64,000 bases of DNA from Gilliamella sp. App4-10 (GCF_001690495.1 NZ_LZGS01000002.1:1-64000), one strand, 5' to 3'. Shown: positions 1 to 9,795, counted from the first letter of the stretch. Program-made: numbers and translations. Notes: generated by a model from the sequence alone, not told the origin.

Positions 1-360
1 ACTTAATACGGTTATTGCCTCATACAAAGACGGTTTATCATTGACCGATAGGAAGTTACTTAACGCGGAGATTGTTGACATTAAGGTTTGATAGCTAGCT
101 GAATGAAAAGAAAAACTGGCTTTTTGATTGAGAGTCGCCTCAATGGAGAAGGCTTTATCGTAACGAGTAGAAGTAATCACATAACGCCAAGGCTGATTTA
201 ACCACTCATCACCGTCAACATGCCAAACCGAAGTCGGCGAGCGCAGCCCCTCAACGGTTAAGGTATAGCCGTTATGGCTAATGCAGCCTAAACCCGCCAT
301 TAATCCGTCAATCAATCCTTTACCTAATTGTCCAAAAAGGCGATTAAAGCCATTCGCCAT
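1..360 (-). CDS. VgrG-like type VI secretion spike protein, N-terminal part (cut by window edge)
   Basis: Reading leftward from an ATG at 358-360 the frame stays open to the window edge (120 codons). After a short Gly-rich lead the translation reads YTLTVEGLRSPTSVWHVDGD, then LNQPWRYVIT. This resembles the start of the Rhs/VgrG gpD-like domain, the trimeric spike that tips the type VI secretion tube and carries effectors. Only the first domain is visible, so no effector extension can be judged. No other T6SS gene is in the window. It could instead be a phage tail-spike (gpD) homologue. The family call is fairly firm from the opening motif; its function here is inferred. Confidence 0.6.
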   Translation of the reverse strand, partial: MANGFNRLFGQLGKGLIDGLMAGLGCISHNGYTLTVEGLRSPTSVWHVDGDEWLNQPWRYVITSTRYDKAFSIEATLNQKASFSFHSASYQTLMSTISALSNFLSVNDKPSLYEAITVLS

Positions 361-699
361 ATTGTTTTCCTATTTTCCCTAAAATCCATGGATTGCTAAT
401 GAGGTTATTCGCTTATCGTTATTTATAGTCTTGTTTTAAGCATAAACGATAATGCGAACAGAGTATAAACTATTTTAACGCAAAGTTAACCTTTTTAATC
501 AATACCTTTACTTAATAACAATAATATCTGTTAGCTAAACGAGTATATGGTAGCGGCTTAACGTCTTTATTTAAAAAGCGATTTAAGCAATGTGATACTT
601 TAACAATTAAAATTTTTTGAAGTTGTTAACTTTACCCAAAAAATGACATCACTCAGCGCAAATCGAAAGAAAAATAATAAAACAAAAGGTAAATTATAG
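361..699. other. Intergenic region upstream of the vgrG-like gene
   Basis: About 340 AT-rich bases between the vgrG-like start and the transposase remnant. The vgrG-like promoter must lie here, reading leftward. I see no reading frame, RNA gene or convincing hairpin. Confidence 0.4.
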
Positions 700-1181
700 G
701 AACTACTTACATAGACCATCATTTAGTCTGTAATACATTAAAGCAAACTTTGTTTCAGCGTCACTTTCCTAAAGATGTACTCATTTATAGTGACCAAGGT
801 AGCCAATATTGCAGTGCTGTTTTCAAACAACTATTGTTACAATATGGCCTAAGGCAAAGTATAAGTCGAAGAGGAAACTGCTTTGATGATGCGGTCGTTG
901 AAAGTTTTTTTCATACACTCAAAACCCATATTATTCATGGTTGTTACTACAAAACGAGGATGTTGGCTAATAAAGCACTATTTGAATATATTGAAATTTA
1001 TTATAATCGTATTCATTGTCATTCAGCCAACGGCTGGATATCGCTTGAACAATATGAACAACAATACTACCAAAACGATAGAGGTGGGCACTGTTTAATA
1101 TTTTGGCGAGGATCAGTATCGCTCTCCACTACCCATTACAAATGTCGTCTTCCCATAATCAACATTCATTGTATTCCCTAA
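699..1181 (+). pseudogene. IS3-family transposase OrfB remnant (5' truncated)
   Basis: The open frame holds the C-terminal half of an rve/DDE integrase core. It shows IYSDQGSQYCS (second Asp of DDE), then NCFDDAVVESFFHTLKT (catalytic Glu) and an LEQYEQQYY tail typical of IS3-family OrfB. Recognisable homology begins around 700, before the first possible start (TTG at 750). OrfA and the first half of OrfB are missing, so this is a dead fragment. The frame reads past the expected end of the transposase, through a segment around 1087-1115 that recurs near 22110-22150 and may be the right terminal repeat of the element. Confidence 0.75.
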
Positions 1182-1317
1182 TTATTTACACTTTAGCAAG
1201 GCACATAACAAGCGAATTTTTGTCAATTAATCCTTTACATAAATAAACTGAAAATGAAAAAGCCCTTAATATAAGAGCCTTTTTAATATCTTTTATAAAA
1301 TCATTCTCTGGCTAACT

Positions 1318-1845
1318 CTAGAATGGAATATCATCATCAAAATCCATAGGCGGTTCAGGTGTAGCTGCCGGTTGTGTTGCTGTAGTTGGTGCACTTTGTG
1401 TAAAAGGACGAGATTGAGCAGTTGGAGCAGATGAAGAATTATTTGTACTTTGTCCCCAATTTTGTGAACCCATATTCATGCCTTCACTGCCATTACGTGT
1501 CCCTAAAATTTGTAAAGTACCACCAATTGGGTTGATTACAACTTCTGTAGTGTAACGATCTTGTCCTGATTGATCTTGCCATTTTCGAGTTTGTAATTGC
1601 CCTTCAAGATAAATTTGTGAACCTTTTTTTAAATATTCACCAGCAATTTCAGCTAATTTACCAAATACAACCACACGATGCCATTCTGTACGATCGCGGG
1701 TTTCACCCGTTTGTTTATCCTTCCATGATTCTGATGTTGCAACACTCAAATTAGCAACTGCATTACCATTGGGCATGTAACGAACTTCGGGATCTTGACC
1801 TAAATTACCAACTAAAATGACTTTATTTATTCCTCTATTGGCCAT
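1318..1845 (-). CDS. ssb: Single-stranded DNA-binding protein
   Basis: Coats single-stranded DNA during replication, recombination and repair and recruits partner proteins. The 175-residue product starts [20 protein letters not shown] and has an OB fold over roughly residues 1-110. A Gln/Ser/Thr/Pro-rich linker follows, ending in the acidic tip DFDDDIPF that binds exonuclease I, DnaE chi, RecO and others. Length matches the E. coli protein (178). An AGGAG lies just upstream of the ATG. The gene stands alone, divergent from corA; uvrA, its usual enterobacterial neighbour, is not next to it. No SOS box was recognised upstream. Confidence 0.97.
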   Translation of the reverse strand: MANRGINKVILVGNLGQDPEVRYMPNGNAVANLSVATSESWKDKQTGETRDRTEWHRVVVFGKLAEIAGEYLKKGSQIYLEGQLQTRKWQDQSGQDRYTTEVVINPIGGTLQILGTRNGSEGMNMGSQNWGQSTNNSSSAPTAQSRPFTQSAPTTATQPAATPEPPMDFDDDIPF

Positions 1846-2061
1846 TATTAACTCCTAAACATTGCATAAGTATTTAAGCTACATATTGTAACATGAGACT
1901 ATAGTAATATCAGCGAATTTAATCCAATAATGGAATTTTGTTCTCACTTTGTAAAGATATAGAAAGTTCGGCTTAGACATAGGAATTTGTTGCCATAGCG
2001 AGTATAATGCCAACCGTTTGTTAATGCAATGTTCTAAAAAATTTCCCCTATAGGAGGCCTT

Positions 2062-3003
2062 ATGATTAATGCGTTTGGATTAAAAAACAAACAATTAGTG
2101 AAGATTAATGAAGGCGATATAAATAATGCGACCTGGATTGATTTAATTGAACCAGAAGAAGCCGATCGCGATTTTGTTTTAACACATTTAGGACAAAACT
2201 TAGCAACCAGTATTGAACTAGACGATATCGAAGCGTCAGCTCGTTTTTTTGAGGATAATGAAGGGTTACATGTTCACTCATTCTTTTTTTATGAAGATGC
2301 GGAAGATCGTGCGGGTAATTCAACAGTGGCTTTTACGGTACATAATGGACGTTTATTCACACTACGTGAACGTGATTTACCAGCGTTTCGTTTGTATCGG
2401 ATGAGATCTCGTTATCAAGGTATGAGTGATGGCAATCCTTATGAAGTATTACTTGATTTATTTGAAGTAAAAGTTGAGCAGTTGGCCGATCAAATTGAAA
2501 ATATTTACAGTGAACTTGAAGAGTTAAGCTTAATTATTATGGATCGTTCAGCACAAGAACATTACGATGAAGCCATTACTTCGTTAGCAGAGCTTGAAGA
2601 TACTGCATGGAAAGTTCGACTTTGTTTGATGGATAGTCAACGTGCGGTTAACTATTTAGTTCGTCGGGCAAAAATGCCGGTAGATCAGTTAGAGCAAGCT
2701 CGCGAAGTTATTCGCGATATCGAGTCACTTGTTCCTCATAATGAGTCATTATTTCAAAAAGTAAACTTTTTAATGCAAGCAGCAACTAGTTTTATCAATA
2801 TTGAACAAAGCCGAATTATTAAGATTTTCTCGGTTGTATCTGTTGTGTTTTTACCGCCAACAGTGGTTGCTTCTGCTTATGGTATGAACTTTGAATTTAT
2901 GCCCGAATTAAAATGGGAATATGGTTACCCGTTCTCATTACTATTAATGTTGCTAGCGGGTGTTGCACCTTATATTTATTTTAAACTTAAGAAGTGGTTG
3001 TAG
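2062..3003 (+). CDS. corA: Magnesium/cobalt transporter CorA
   Basis: Pentameric inner-membrane channel for Mg2+ uptake (also Co2+, Ni2+). The 313-residue product has the long acidic and helical cytoplasmic domain (about 1-250). Two C-terminal membrane helices follow. The selectivity signature YGMNF sits at about residue 273, between them, followed by the acidic MPEL loop. The C-terminus is basic (KLKKWL), as is usual. Length agrees with E. coli CorA (316). A strong AGGAGG at 2052-2057 fixes the ATG. Monocistronic, divergent from ssb. Confidence 0.96.
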   Translation: MINAFGLKNKQLVKINEGDINNATWIDLIEPEEADRDFVLTHLGQNLATSIELDDIEASARFFEDNEGLHVHSFFFYEDAEDRAGNSTVAFTVHNGRLFTLRERDLPAFRLYRMRSRYQGMSDGNPYEVLLDLFEVKVEQLADQIENIYSELEELSLIIMDRSAQEHYDEAITSLAELEDTAWKVRLCLMDSQRAVNYLVRRAKMPVDQLEQAREVIRDIESLVPHNESLFQKVNFLMQAATSFINIEQSRIIKIFSVVSVVFLPPTVVASAYGMNFEFMPELKWEYGYPFSLLLMLLAGVAPYIYFKLKKWL

Positions 3004-3203
3004 ATTTATTGACTTAATTTTGAGTCTCTATCTGATCATTCCTTATATAGCCTAGCGGAAATTCGTCTTGACAATAATCACTTAGGATAATCTAATTAAA
3101 TTAATATCACTAATTAATAATATTAATAATTATTCTTTATTACATTGATGGTAAAGCTTGTTCTTTGAACAAAAAAAATTTAATTTATTATAAAGGAAAT
3201 AAT

Positions 3204-4163
3204 ATGAATCAATATGCACTTGTCACCGATATTGGTGGAACCAATGCCCGATTTGCACTTTATAATTTAGGGACTAATGAGCTATCGGCGATCACAAAAG
3301 TGCTTATCGCAAAAGATGATGTATTGTTAACATTAATCAAAGATTACTTACATACCCAATCTGTTATCGTTAAAACGGCTTGTATTGCCATTGCTTGCCC
3401 GGTTGATGACGAAGATGTTATTAGTATGACAAACAATAATTTGTCGTTTTCACGGTCTGAATTGATTAAGGTACTTGGGCTTGATAAACTAGAGGTGATT
3501 AATGATTTTACTGCAGTATCAACCTCAATTCCTAAATTACCTAAACAAGATCTTGTTCAAATTGGTGGTGGTGAACCCAATTTAGATTATCCAATTGCAA
3601 TTTTTGGCGCTGGTACGGGACTTGGTGTGTCACATTTAATAAAAGTTAATCAACGTTGGATTAGCTTGCCAGGTGAGGGAGGCCATACCGAGCTTCCGAT
3701 GACAAGTGATGATGAAGATCTTATTTTAGTACAACTACGCAAAAAATTTGGACGTGTTTCTAGCGAGCGGTTTTTATCAGGTAATGGTATTGTTAATATT
3801 TATCAGGCCCTGTTACAAATTAATAATCAACCAGTAGAAGAAATTACGCCTGACATGATTGTTAAGAAAGCTTTATCACGAAGTTGCCCACTTTGCTTGC
3901 AAACTTTAACTTATTTTTGTACTTTTATGGGGCGTTTTGGTGGTAATTTGGCTTTAACACTTAACACGCAAGGCGGCGTTTATATTGCTGGTGGTATTGT
4001 ACCGCGTTTTATTGAGTTTTTTAAAAATTCTCCATTTAGAAAGGCTTTTGAACACAAAGGTCGTATGTCATATTTAGTCAAAAAAATTCCCGTTTATGTA
4101 ATAACACATGAAGATCCAGGCTTGTTTGGAGCAGGTGTTTATTTACAAAATTGTCTTAAATAA
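3204..4163 (+). CDS. glk: Glucokinase
   Basis: Phosphorylates glucose to glucose-6-phosphate, feeding glycolysis from non-PTS glucose (for example sugar released by glycosidases). The 319-residue product (E. coli 321) shows the phosphate-binding motif DIGGTNARF near its N-terminus and GEGGHTELP in the sugar-binding region, typical of the proteobacterial (non-ROK) family. I chose the ATG at 3204, preceded by AAGGAAAT, over an in-frame TTG at 3165. The extra 13 residues would be Lys/Asn-rich and unlike the family. Upstream, 3004-3203 is non-coding. Confidence 0.95.
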   Translation: MNQYALVTDIGGTNARFALYNLGTNELSAITKVLIAKDDVLLTLIKDYLHTQSVIVKTACIAIACPVDDEDVISMTNNNLSFSRSELIKVLGLDKLEVINDFTAVSTSIPKLPKQDLVQIGGGEPNLDYPIAIFGAGTGLGVSHLIKVNQRWISLPGEGGHTELPMTSDDEDLILVQLRKKFGRVSSERFLSGNGIVNIYQALLQINNQPVEEITPDMIVKKALSRSCPLCLQTLTYFCTFMGRFGGNLALTLNTQGGVYIAGGIVPRFIEFFKNSPFRKAFEHKGRMSYLVKKIPVYVITHEDPGLFGAGVYLQNCLK

Positions 4164-4188
4164 TATTGATGAGTAAAGGTTTTATTCT

Positions 4189-4437
4189 ATGATGTGGTGT
4201 TATATTTACCGAAGTACCAAAAAAGAGAACTGCTATTTGTATATGGAAAATGAAAATGATTTTTCAACGATTCCTGACAAAATAATATCTATTTTTGGGG
4301 CTCCTATTTTTGTCATGAAAGTGTTGCTTGATGGCAAAAGAAAATTTGTGGTCGGTACCGCTAATGAAATAGAAGAAAAAATTAAGGCCGATGGATTTTT
4401 TTTACAAATGTTAAACGAAGATGATTTCAAAGTATGA
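4189..4437 (+). CDS. ycgL: YcgL family protein
   Basis: Small cytoplasmic protein of the YcgL family, function unknown. The 82 residues show the family pattern: an opening [18 protein letters not shown], a middle [16 protein letters not shown] and a GFFLQM tail. It is shorter than E. coli YcgL (about 108) but covers the whole domain. The start is either of two adjacent ATGs (4189 or 4192). Its stop overlaps the start of the next gene by 4 bases (ATGA), so the two are translationally coupled, as ycgL-ycgN also neighbour each other in E. coli. Confidence 0.85.
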   Translation: MMWCYIYRSTKKENCYLYMENENDFSTIPDKIISIFGAPIFVMKVLLDGKRKFVVGTANEIEEKIKADGFFLQMLNEDDFKV

Positions 4438-4856
4438 TTGAGCCATTTTGGGAATCTAAAACATTAGATCAAATGAACGATGATGAGTGGGAACAACTTT
4501 GTGATGGTTGTGGACAGTGTTGCTTAAATAAATTAATGGATGAAGATACCGAAGAAATATTATACACCAATGTAGCTTGTAATTTGCTTGACTCTAATAC
4601 TTGTCAGTGTAAGCATTATTATAATCGCTTTGATTATGAACCTGATTGTATCAAGTTGACACGTGATAATCTTCTTACCATTGAATGGTTACCTGTAACT
4701 TGTACTTATCGTTATTTTTCTGAAACAGGGCAATTGCCACATTGGCATCCGCTGATTACAGGTAATAAGAAACTTATGCATAAGCTGAAAATTTCGGTTA
4801 AAAACCGGATTGTCTATGAGAAAGATGTTATTTATTGGGAAAACCATATTATCTAA
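4434..4856 (+). CDS. ycgN: YcgN family cysteine-cluster protein
   Basis: The 140-residue product belongs to the YcgN/UPF0260 (CxxCxxCC zinc/iron-chelating) family. The cluster is seen as [13 protein letters not shown], with further cysteines downstream ([22 protein letters not shown]). The role is unknown; the cysteine spacing suggests metal binding. It overlaps ycgL by 4 bases and is co-transcribed with it. A hairpin directly after the stop (4861-4876) probably ends the transcript. Confidence 0.88.
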   Translation: MIEPFWESKTLDQMNDDEWEQLCDGCGQCCLNKLMDEDTEEILYTNVACNLLDSNTCQCKHYYNRFDYEPDCIKLTRDNLLTIEWLPVTCTYRYFSETGQLPHWHPLITGNKKLMHKLKISVKNRIVYEKDVIYWENHII

Positions 4857-4860
4857 AACA

Positions 4861-4876
4861 GGGAGCTGTTGCTCCC
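4861..4876. terminator. Bidirectional terminator between ycgN and yggT
   Basis: Perfect 6-bp GC-rich stem (GGGAGC / GCTCCC) with a TGTT loop, between two convergent genes. On the minus strand it is followed by TGTTTT. The plus-strand T run is weaker. Confidence 0.6.
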
Positions 4877-4892
4877 CCGCTTAATTTTCGCT

Positions 4893-5450
4893 TTAAAGTA
4901 ACAGCCACAAATAGCCGAAAAGATCGATAGCAAACATATTTAAAAACATCAGAATAAATACAAAAATCATGAATGAAATATCGATCATACCAATAGGAGG
5001 CACAATACGTCGTATCGGTGCAATGAGTGGTTCGGTTAGTTGAGCAAGTAGTTCATCTGCATTTGATGGCCCACGGCTAACCCAACTTAAAATTGCTCGA
5101 AATAATAATAACCAAAATAATAAATGTCCAAGTGCATGAACCATTGCGGCAATAGCTAAAAAAAGATAGTCAGCAGACCAAATTGGTGTATTAGTTGTTT
5201 TATAATAAAAAATGAAAATAATTTTAATTAATGAAAATAGATATAAAAGTAACCATGTGGCGGTATCAATACGCCCAATTGAAGGAATAATTTTGCGTAA
5301 TGGACCAATAATTGGTTGAGTAATACGGACAATAAATTGGGTAAAAGGATTATAGAAATTTACTCGTACTTGTTGCATCCATAAACGCAATATCAAAACA
5401 TATAGACATACCGTTAAGACAGTATTACCTAGAAAATAAAGCGATGTCAT
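4893..5450 (-). CDS. yggT: YggT family integral membrane protein
   Basis: The 185-residue product has two tandem YGGT domains, each with two hydrophobic helices around a conserved loop: PFTQFIVRITQPIIGPLRKIIP in the first, LLAQLTEPLIAPIRRIVPPIG in the second. Members are linked to osmotic-shock tolerance and cell-division or envelope processes, but the biochemical role is unsettled. It lies downstream of yggS on the same strand (37 bases apart), as in many gammaproteobacteria, and is probably co-transcribed with it. Confidence 0.9.
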   Translation of the reverse strand: MTSLYFLGNTVLTVCLYVLILRLWMQQVRVNFYNPFTQFIVRITQPIIGPLRKIIPSIGRIDTATWLLLYLFSLIKIIFIFYYKTTNTPIWSADYLFLAIAAMVHALGHLLFWLLLFRAILSWVSRGPSNADELLAQLTEPLIAPIRRIVPPIGMIDISFMIFVFILMFLNMFAIDLFGYLWLLL

Positions 5451-5487
5451 TTAAGACTCCTTAAAATAAACATATTTAGGTAATATA

Positions 5488-6189
5488 TCACAAATAATGC
5501 CTTGCACCAAAGATTGCTGTACCAATGCGAACCATAGTGCTACCAGCAACAATAGCGGCTTGCATGTCGCCACTCATGCCCATGGATAATGTGTCCATAC
5601 ATGGATAATCAGCTTGTAAAGAGTACAAAAGTTTTTGCATTTTGGTAAAGACATTTAGTTGTTTATCAAAATCATTTTCTATTTCTGGAATGGCCATTAA
5701 TCCACGTAAATGTAGATTGGGTAGTGCTATAATTTGTTTTATTAAATCTGTAACTTCTTCAGGAGCAACGCCCGATTTACTGGCTTCTTGACTAATATTA
5801 ACTTGAATTAAGACATTTAGTTTCATCATGTCAGCTGGGCGCTGATCATTTAAACGCTGTGCAATTTTAAATCGATCAATGGTATGTATCCAGTCAAAAT
5901 GTTCAGCGACTAATTTGCTTTTGTTGGATTGTAAAGGACCAATAAAATGCCATGAAAGTACCCTATTTGGCATGATTTGTTTAAAATATTTAATCTTTTC
6001 TATGCCTTCTTGGACATAGTTTTCACCAAAAGCGAATTGGCCAGCGTTTATTGCTTCGGCGATTTGTTGTACAGGTTTGGTTTTACTGACTGCAATAAGT
6101 TCTATTGTATTGGGATCTCGTTCGCACTTTGATGCAATTTTTTCAATTTCATTTTTAATAGCAATTAAATTGTCATGTATTGTATTCAT
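5488..6189 (-). CDS. yggS: PLP homeostasis protein YggS (PLPBP)
   Basis: Binds pyridoxal 5'-phosphate without known catalytic activity and helps buffer vitamin B6 and amino-acid pools. The PLP lysine is seen in AVSKTKP at residue 36, and the fold ends with the phosphate-binding SMGMSGDMQAAI and GTAIFG. I start at the ATG at 6187-6189 (233 residues, family-typical). A TTG four codons upstream is possible but unlikely. Divergent from pilT with a short gap; yggT follows downstream. Confidence 0.94.
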   Translation of the reverse strand: MNTIHDNLIAIKNEIEKIASKCERDPNTIELIAVSKTKPVQQIAEAINAGQFAFGENYVQEGIEKIKYFKQIMPNRVLSWHFIGPLQSNKSKLVAEHFDWIHTIDRFKIAQRLNDQRPADMMKLNVLIQVNISQEASKSGVAPEEVTDLIKQIIALPNLHLRGLMAIPEIENDFDKQLNVFTKMQKLLYSLQADYPCMDTLSMGMSGDMQAAIVAGSTMVRIGTAIFGARHYL

Positions 6190-6228
6190 GTTAATTCCCA
6201 ATTGGTAATTATTAGTAGGCGAAGTTTA

Positions 6229-7170
6229 ATGTTAAACTCAATTTTGGCTCTTAGTGTAACTCAAAATGCGTCAGATTTGCATCTTTCAAGTGGTGAAGCA
6301 CCATGCATTCGAGTTAATGGGCAATTACAGTTTTTATCTAAAGATAAATTATCACCATTAGAACTTGAAATTGAATTATTCAATTTGCTGGAACAATCAC
6401 AAATTGATACCTTAAAACAATATAAACAAATAGATTTTGCTTATTATTTGGCTGAGGTAGGGCGATTTAGGGTAAATATTTTTTATCAACAACGCGGCAT
6501 TTCAGCTGTGTTTCGTGTTATTAATCATTATATTCCAACCCTATCACAAATCAAAGCTCCCACTATTTTTAGAGAGCTTGCTATAATTAAATCAGGAATG
6601 ATTCTTGTCACGGGGGCAACAGGAAGTGGTAAATCGACCACTTTGGCATCATTAATTCAATATATAAATTCGACAGTTGCTAAGCATATTATCACCTTAG
6701 AAGATCCGATTGAGTATATTTACCAAAATGATAAATCATTAATTCAGCAACGAGAATTAGCAAATTTTAGACATGCAATTGATGGTTTTTTACGGCAGGA
6801 TCCCGATATTATATTGTTAGGCGAATTACGTAACAAATATTCAATCCAAGCAGCATTAACTGCTGCTGAAACGGGTCATTTGGTTTTTGCCACTTTGCAT
6901 ACTAGTTCCGCTATTCAGGCAATTAATCGTATTATTGATGTATTTGAAGATAGTTCACGAGATTTTATTCGCTTGCAACTCTCTAATAGTTTAAAAGCTA
7001 TTATAAACCAAAAACTAGTCCCTGTTGAAAATGGTCGTAAAGCACTATTTGAAGTACTTATCAATACACCAGCTGTCAGCAATTTAATTAATGAAGGTAA
7101 AATTAAACAAATCTTTTCTCTTATGCAGACTGGACAAAAATATGGCATGCAAGTGATGCCTGAAAGTTAA
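6229..7170 (+). CDS. PilT-like type IV pilus/twitching ATPase
   Basis: The 313-residue product belongs to the GspE/PilT hexameric ATPases, which retract type IV pili or power uptake. It shows the N-terminal QNASDLHLSSG, Walker A GATGSGKSTT, the DPIEY acidic segment, Walker B-like DPDIILLGELR and the His box GHLVFATLHT. The ATG at 6229 is chosen because the family begins close to ASDLHL; an upstream in-frame extension would overlap yggS. It corresponds to E. coli yggR, next to yggS. No pilin or pilus assembly gene is in the window, so a true pilus role is not shown. Confidence 0.85.
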   Translation: MLNSILALSVTQNASDLHLSSGEAPCIRVNGQLQFLSKDKLSPLELEIELFNLLEQSQIDTLKQYKQIDFAYYLAEVGRFRVNIFYQQRGISAVFRVINHYIPTLSQIKAPTIFRELAIIKSGMILVTGATGSGKSTTLASLIQYINSTVAKHIITLEDPIEYIYQNDKSLIQQRELANFRHAIDGFLRQDPDIILLGELRNKYSIQAALTAAETGHLVFATLHTSSAIQAINRIIDVFEDSSRDFIRLQLSNSLKAIINQKLVPVENGRKALFEVLINTPAVSNLINEGKIKQIFSLMQTGQKYGMQVMPES

Positions 7171-7287
7171 TAGAATCTGTTATTTTTTATCAAAGTAATG
7201 AATTAATTTCTTAGGATATAAAATTTTCAGTTTTATATCTAAAATCATTTATAATCTTTTAAATAGTCTTTTATAGAAGAGGGTAAA

Positions 7288-8097
7288 ATGGAACAACGTA
7301 TTGGGTTAATTGGTTTAGGTAATATGGGTAATGCCATATTGCAAGGTCTTTTGGTGAGCAATATTGTACCAGGAACACAAATTTATGTTTATGATACTCA
7401 CCTAGAAAAAGGAGAGAAGTTAAATGAAACTTATTCTATCAATAATTTATTTTCACCAAAAGATGTGGCTCGTGAATCAGATATTGTTATAATTGCGGTT
7501 AAACCCAATGTTATTGTTGATGTATTAAATAATATTCAAAAAGAATTAAAAAAGAATACTATTGTTATTTCAATTGCTGCTGGTGTTACCATTAAAACAA
7601 TTGCAAATTATGTGGGCTATGAGCAAAAAATTATACGTGTTATGCCAAATACACCGGCATTGGTTAATGCAGCAATGTGTTCAATTAGTCCAAACACTGA
7701 AGTTACCGATGAAGAGTTAAACATTGTAAAAACATTACTAAATTGTATAGGTGAAACTGAAGTTGTGCCAGAATATTTAATTGATGCAGTTATTGGTGCA
7801 AGTGGTTCTTCTCCAGCTTTTGTGTTTATGTTTATTGAAGCGTTAGCAGATGGAGCAGTTAAAGGTGGATTATCAAGAAAACAAGCTTATAAATTTGCTG
7901 GGCAAGCAGTTTTGGGATCGGCAAAACTATTATTAGAAACAGGTAAACATCCTGGTGAGTTAAAAGATATGGTTTGCTCACCAGCGGGCACAACAATTGA
8001 AGGTGTGCAACAGCTTGAGGCTAAAGGATTTAGATCGGCTGTTATAGATGCAGTAGAAGCAACGATAAAAAAATCTCAAGCAATGACAAAGAATTAA
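7288..8097 (+). CDS. proC: Pyrroline-5-carboxylate reductase
   Basis: Last step of proline synthesis: NAD(P)H-dependent reduction of 1-pyrroline-5-carboxylate. The 269 residues (E. coli 269) show the Rossmann signature IGLGNMGNAILQGL at the start, VMPNTPALV in the substrate region and the C-terminal family block with DMVCSPAGTTIEGV. AGAAGAGGG precedes the ATG. It lies downstream of pilT on the same strand with a 117-base gap, so it probably has its own promoter. Confidence 0.96.
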   Translation: MEQRIGLIGLGNMGNAILQGLLVSNIVPGTQIYVYDTHLEKGEKLNETYSINNLFSPKDVARESDIVIIAVKPNVIVDVLNNIQKELKKNTIVISIAAGVTIKTIANYVGYEQKIIRVMPNTPALVNAAMCSISPNTEVTDEELNIVKTLLNCIGETEVVPEYLIDAVIGASGSSPAFVFMFIEALADGAVKGGLSRKQAYKFAGQAVLGSAKLLLETGKHPGELKDMVCSPAGTTIEGVQQLEAKGFRSAVIDAVEATIKKSQAMTKN

Positions 8098-8400
8098 CAT
8101 TATAAAAATTATAACGTTATATATTTAAAGTGGCATTAAAAATGATTCTATTAATAAACTAATGAACAATTTTTAAAAAGATTGCTTGCATTAGTAAACT
8201 AATTATGAGTAAATAGAAATAAGCATATGACATGCGGATTTATTTTGTAACATTTCGATATATGTAGTTTGTAGTTTACTATGTCTTAGGGATTAGTTTT
8301 CTTCAGTATCTTCTTCTTAGTGTTAATAAGTAGTCTAGGTTTTATGTTTTTGAATATGGCCCTCAGTGGCTGAGATTAATTTATTTATAGGAAGATTATT
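8098..8400 (+). promoter_or_regulatory. Long leader upstream of the cold-shock gene
   Basis: About 300 AT-rich non-coding bases. Cold-shock genes usually have a long structured 5' leader that controls mRNA stability and translation, and the length here fits that. A small hairpin CTCAG-TGG-CTGAG lies about 30 bases before the start codon, near 8363-8375. TAGGAAG serves as ribosome site. No exact promoter or cold box could be assigned by eye. Confidence 0.4.
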
Positions 8401-8610
8401 ATGTCTAAGAAAACTGGTCAAGTTAAATGGTTCAACGAAAGTAAAGGTTTTGGTTTCATTTCTCCTGCTGATGGCAGTAAAGATGTATTTGTACATTTCT
8501 CTGCAATTTCTGGTGATGGATTCAAAACATTAGGTGAAGGTCAACAAGTAGAATTCTCTATTCAAGACAGCCCTCGTGGTCCTTCAGCTGCTGATGTTAC
8601 AATTATCTAA
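8401..8610 (+). CDS. Cold-shock protein (CspA family)
   Basis: The 69-residue single cold-shock domain binds RNA and single-stranded DNA and acts as an RNA chaperone. RNP1 is seen as KGFGFI and RNP2 as VFVHFS, with the opening [15 protein letters not shown]. It is closest in style to CspC/CspE, but the paralogue cannot be decided from sequence alone. A stable hairpin at 8630-8661 follows. Confidence 0.93.
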   Translation: MSKKTGQVKWFNESKGFGFISPADGSKDVFVHFSAISGDGFKTLGEGQQVEFSIQDSPRGPSAADVTII

Positions 8611-8629
8611 AATTTACACTCTATCTTAT

Positions 8630-8661
8630 TATCTTATCAGTAAAGGGTTACTGATAAGATA
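8630..8661 (+). terminator. Hairpin after the cold-shock gene
   Basis: Perfect 14-bp inverted repeat (TATCTTATCAGTAA / TTACTGATAAGATA) around a 4-base AGGG loop, 20 bases after the stop. There is no strong T run, so it may act as a 3' stability hairpin or a weak terminator. Confidence 0.55.
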
Positions 8662-8764
8662 GACTCTCCACCTTCGATTCTTTATAATAAGTCTGTTTTT
8701 ACATAAAATTGATTGATATTTTTAATGAAATCATGAATAAACATATTTTATATAAGGAAAAATA

Positions 8765-9043
8765 ATGAAAAAGTTAGTGTTATCTATTGCGTTATTGGGC
8801 GCTTGTCCAGTTGCAATAGCTGATTTATCTGAATCATGTAAAACCTATTTTGATAAACTCGACAGTTTAGTTAAAGTTATCCCAGAAGATACAGTAACTA
8901 AACAACAAACTGATGTAATCAAGCAAAGCTTAGAAATGGGTAAACAACAAATTTCCTCATTATCGGCAGAAAACCAAGATTCAGCTTGTGAGCAAGCCAT
9001 AGATTTACTCAAACAAATTGAAGCTTCTTTACCTAAAAGATAA
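8765..9043 (+). CDS. Small secreted protein, DUF5339-like
   Basis: 92 residues with a clear Sec signal peptide (MKKLVLSIALLGACPVAIA, cut near residue 20). A short helical mature part holds two cysteines far apart (LSESCKTYF and DSACEQAI), likely disulfide-bonded in the periplasm. The pattern resembles the DUF5339 family of small enterobacterial exported proteins, whose function is unknown. ATAAGGAAAAATA precedes the ATG. It is convergent with the nuclease gene, with only 17 bases between stops. Confidence 0.7.
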   Translation: MKKLVLSIALLGACPVAIADLSESCKTYFDKLDSLVKVIPEDTVTKQQTDVIKQSLEMGKQQISSLSAENQDSACEQAIDLLKQIEASLPKR

Positions 9044-9060
9044 AAATTTTATAAGAAAAT

Positions 9061-9543
9061 TTATCGTCTATTATGACGAAAATCCCAAGGGGCTATTGGA
9101 TGTTTATCTTTCCATAGTCCTTTTTTGTTTTGTTTAGCTCTTGCCTCTAATTTTACCATGATTTTGTTATTAGCTACACCTTTATAACGATACGCCCAAG
9201 CATAACCACTTTCGACCATTTTAGCATTGATATTCACTTTATTTAAGAAAATAGTACCTAAGGTTCTTTTATAGATATCTTTCTTATTTTCTTTAACAAA
9301 AACATTTTTACCTGCAATGAGCGAAGCTAAATATTTTCGTGATACATTACCATAGGCTTGTTTTTTTTCTGGAGCATCAATATCCGACAAACGGACACGA
9401 ATTTTTCGTTTTTTTATGGTTAAAATATCTACCGTGTCGCCATCAATGACTTTAACGACTTTACCATTGAAATCAGCATAAGCTAGCGCATTTGATAAAC
9501 AAAATAAAACAATGCAAATAAATAAACGTTTAAAAAATTTCAT
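9061..9543 (-). CDS. Secreted thermonuclease-family nuclease
   Basis: The 160-residue product is a staphylococcal-nuclease-like (SNase, OB-fold) enzyme with an N-terminal signal peptide ending near ALAYA. It shows VKVIDGDTVDI, the catalytic RVRLSDIDAPEK, YGNVSRKYL, and YKRTLGTIFLN containing the second conserved Arg. Such enzymes cut DNA and RNA outside the cytoplasm using Ca2+. Likely role: nutrient scavenging or degradation of extracellular DNA. The region 9544-9795 beyond it holds no gene. Confidence 0.88.
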   Translation of the reverse strand: MKFFKRLFICIVLFCLSNALAYADFNGKVVKVIDGDTVDILTIKKRKIRVRLSDIDAPEKKQAYGNVSRKYLASLIAGKNVFVKENKKDIYKRTLGTIFLNKVNINAKMVESGYAWAYRYKGVANNKIMVKLEARAKQNKKGLWKDKHPIAPWDFRHNRR

Positions 9544-9795
9544 TATTAATAAAAGAAAGATGTAAAATTTATAGCATTATACATCGATTATTGGATCCCA
9601 TTAAGTTGTAATGGTATTTTTAGTTTAATAGTTAACCATTAATTTAGTAGTTGTTCGTACTTTAAACAACTATCAACAAAAAATAACTATATAACTATAC
9701 AGTAATAGTTTATTTTTTCTTTATTTAATAAAACAAGGAATTAAATGTAGCCTTACTTATATATTAAGTAAGGCTGAAAAAAGAATAGCTTTAAA

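Noticed and set aside
883-1098. A 71-codon frame overlapping the transposase remnant
   Set aside because: Same strand, different frame, no recognisable motif; the transposase frame carries the homology.
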